NCBI GenBank assembly: GCA_015061765.1
Contig: SUVZ01000264.1
Location: forward strand, 1 to 5,866
Direction of reading: 5' to 3'
DNA from: Lentisphaerota bacterium
GTDB taxonomy: Bacteria; Verrucomicrobiota; Kiritimatiellia; RFP12; UBA1067
DNA length: 5,866 nt
The notes beneath the pieces are model-generated. The model was given only the letters and a program-made list of their open reading frames with translations, did no database searches and was not told the DNA's origin. The stretch's first letter is position 1, and every line of letters starts with the position of its first letter. Positions 4,726 to 5,866 of this stretch are shown here, one piece after another. A program made the position numbers and the translations under genes.

Positions 4726-5866
4726 TCAAAACGCGAATCCGTCGCGAATGTAAGGCTTGACGAACTCGTTCGCCGCCGCCAGATCGAAGGATTGACTGCA
4801 GGAGTTCCAGCGAAGCTTCTTTCCGGGAAGTCGCTGAGCGACGCATCCGACGAGGATTCCCTCCATCTGAGGCACGCAGAACTCGACGTCCGCAAAGCAG
4901 CGCGAATGCGTCTGCTCGTAATACGGCCCCTTGCCCTGGACAGCATCGACGAATTCAACATAGTGGCCGAGGGCAAATCCCTTCATCTCCACCGTGGATT
5001 TGCCGGTCGTCGCCTCAGAGCCTGAACGGAACGGGATCGAGCGCGCAACCGCCTTTGCGGCCTCATGCGCAAAGATGTCGACGAACTGCTTGTCGTCGTT
5101 GAGTGCGATTGCGCACTTCGCGCCGTAGTCGTCCTGCATGAGCACCGCGCCCTTCGAGCCTATGATGTAGCAGCCCGTATTAGGTACCTTGCCCTCGTGA
5201 GCCACAGCCCACTTGGGCATGATTGCGGCGTCCGGCTTGACGTTACCGTCGTACCAGTAGAGCGTGAGGGCAGGAAGGGTGACGCCGGGACGCACCTTGG
5301 ATTCGCGCGCCTTGTAGTTGAGACGAACCTTGGACTTGAGCGGATAGGCCACATCATTCCAGGACTCGGTCATCACGCACTCGGCTTCGGACACGCCGCC
5401 AAGCTCAAGGCCGCGGAACGCAAGGTTCATCGTATGGCAAGCCATGTCGCCGAATGCTCCTGCGCCAAAATCGTAGAAACCACGCCACGTAAACGTGTGA
5501 TAGACGTTCTTGCCAAGATTCCAAGGGTCGTACACATCTGCGTTATCAGGATACCTGTCGAGGAACGGGCGCTTCTTGGCGGTGGCAAGCCATGCATCCC
5601 AATTGAGTCCAGGGCGAAGATTGTCACCCTTGGGGTGGCTCTTCACCCAATCCGCAACACCCTTGCCCTGCGGCCATACTGGACGGTTGGTCCAAACATG
5701 GACTTCCGTCACATCGCCGAGGATCCCGCTCTGGATCACTTCAGTGCAACGGCGCATGGCATCAAGGGAGGATCCCTGGTTGCCCATCTGGACGACCACC
5801 CCGTTCTCCTTTGCGGTCTTGCCGAAATACTCAAGTTCCCAAAGCGTACGAACGAGAGGCTTCTGC
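4726..5866 (-). CDS. Gfo/Idh/MocA family oxidoreductase, N-terminus beyond the window
   Basis: The frame is open from the stop at 4726-4728 to the window edge, giving 379 residues. The true start and the NAD(P)-binding Rossmann motif (GxGxxG) lie outside. The first visible residues, QKPLVRTLWE, are the end of the family EKP motif, so in-frame GTG or ATG codons near 5799 are not the start. Numbering from the edge, VVVQMGNQGSS (23-33) and VWTNRPVWPQG near residue 57 follow. The block WRGFYDFGAGAFGDMACHTMN carries the conserved substrate-site His. The ending, with AAANEFVKPYIRDGFAF, is typical of the bacterial C-terminal domain (GFO_IDH_MocA_C2 type). Such enzymes oxidise or reduce sugars, inositols and related polyols with a nicotinamide cofactor; this substrate is unknown. 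The amidase gene starts 16 bases after the stop. Confidence 0.92.
   Translation of the reverse strand, partial: QKPLVRTLWELEYFGKTAKENGVVVQMGNQGSSLDAMRRCTEVIQSGILGDVTEVHVWTNRPVWPQGKGVADWVKSHPKGDNLRPGLNWDAWLATAKKRPFLDRYPDNADVYDPWNLGKNVYHTFTWRGFYDFGAGAFGDMACHTMNLAFRGLELGGVSEAECVMTESWNDVAYPLKSKVRLNYKARESKVRPGVTLPALTLYWYDGNVKPDAAIMPKWAVAHEGKVPNTGCYIIGSKGAVLMQDDYGAKCAIALNDDKQFVDIFAHEAAKAVARSIPFRSGSEATTGKSTVEMKGFALGHYVEFVDAVQGKGPYYEQTHSRCFADVEFCVPQMEGILVGCVAQRLPGKKLRWNSCSQSFDLAAANEFVKPYIRDGFAF

Noticed and set aside
5797..5799. GTG at 5797-5799 as the true start of the oxidoreductase
   Set aside because: The frame remains open to the edge and the upstream residues QKPLVRTLWE match the conserved EKP region, so the gene is simply cut by the window.

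Overview
The window reads as bacterial chromosome from a PVC-group organism, most likely Verrucomicrobiota or Kiritimatiellota. This is inferred from the GC-rich coding sequence, a Gfo/Idh/MocA oxidoreductase of the type expanded in those phyla, a stand-alone AICAR transformylase, a DUF3127 protein and a Bacteroidetes/PVC-like YbeY variant. No marker in the window fixes the phylum. All seven supported genes lie on the minus strand and are read from right to left. There is no tRNA, rRNA, CRISPR array, insertion sequence or phage gene, and no gap between genes exceeds about 125 bases.

In order of transcription: (1) a Gfo/Idh/MocA oxidoreductase, cut by the right edge (4726-5866). (2) 16 bases later, an exported zinc amidase of the Amidase_2 family with a long C-terminal extension (3627-4709). 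(3) After a 98-base gap holding a promoter-like site and inverted repeats, an AICAR transformylase lacking the usual IMP cyclohydrolase domain (2173-3528). (4) 31 bases later, a small DUF3127 OB-fold protein with an SSB-like C-terminal tip (1752-2141). (5) After 122 bases, a divergent YbeY endoribonuclease (1156-1629). (6) After an 88-base gap with a second promoter-like site, a 173-residue protein dominated by a long leucine-heptad coiled coil (546-1067). (7) Overlapping it by 4 bases, an HD-domain phosphohydrolase that appears to be frameshifted close to its visible end (10-549).

Most of this is housekeeping: purine synthesis, a putative ssDNA-binding accessory protein, RNA maturation and cell-wall turnover. 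The least ordinary signals are three. The same 12-base extended -10 motif, ATATGGTATAAT, lies exactly 9 bases before the start codon of both the AICAR transformylase and the coiled-coil gene, which suggests leaderless or nearly leaderless mRNAs. The coiled-coil and HD genes form a translationally coupled pair, and the coiled coil has lysines in its core. The HD gene seems to have lost one base. I see no convincing new defence or mobile system here.
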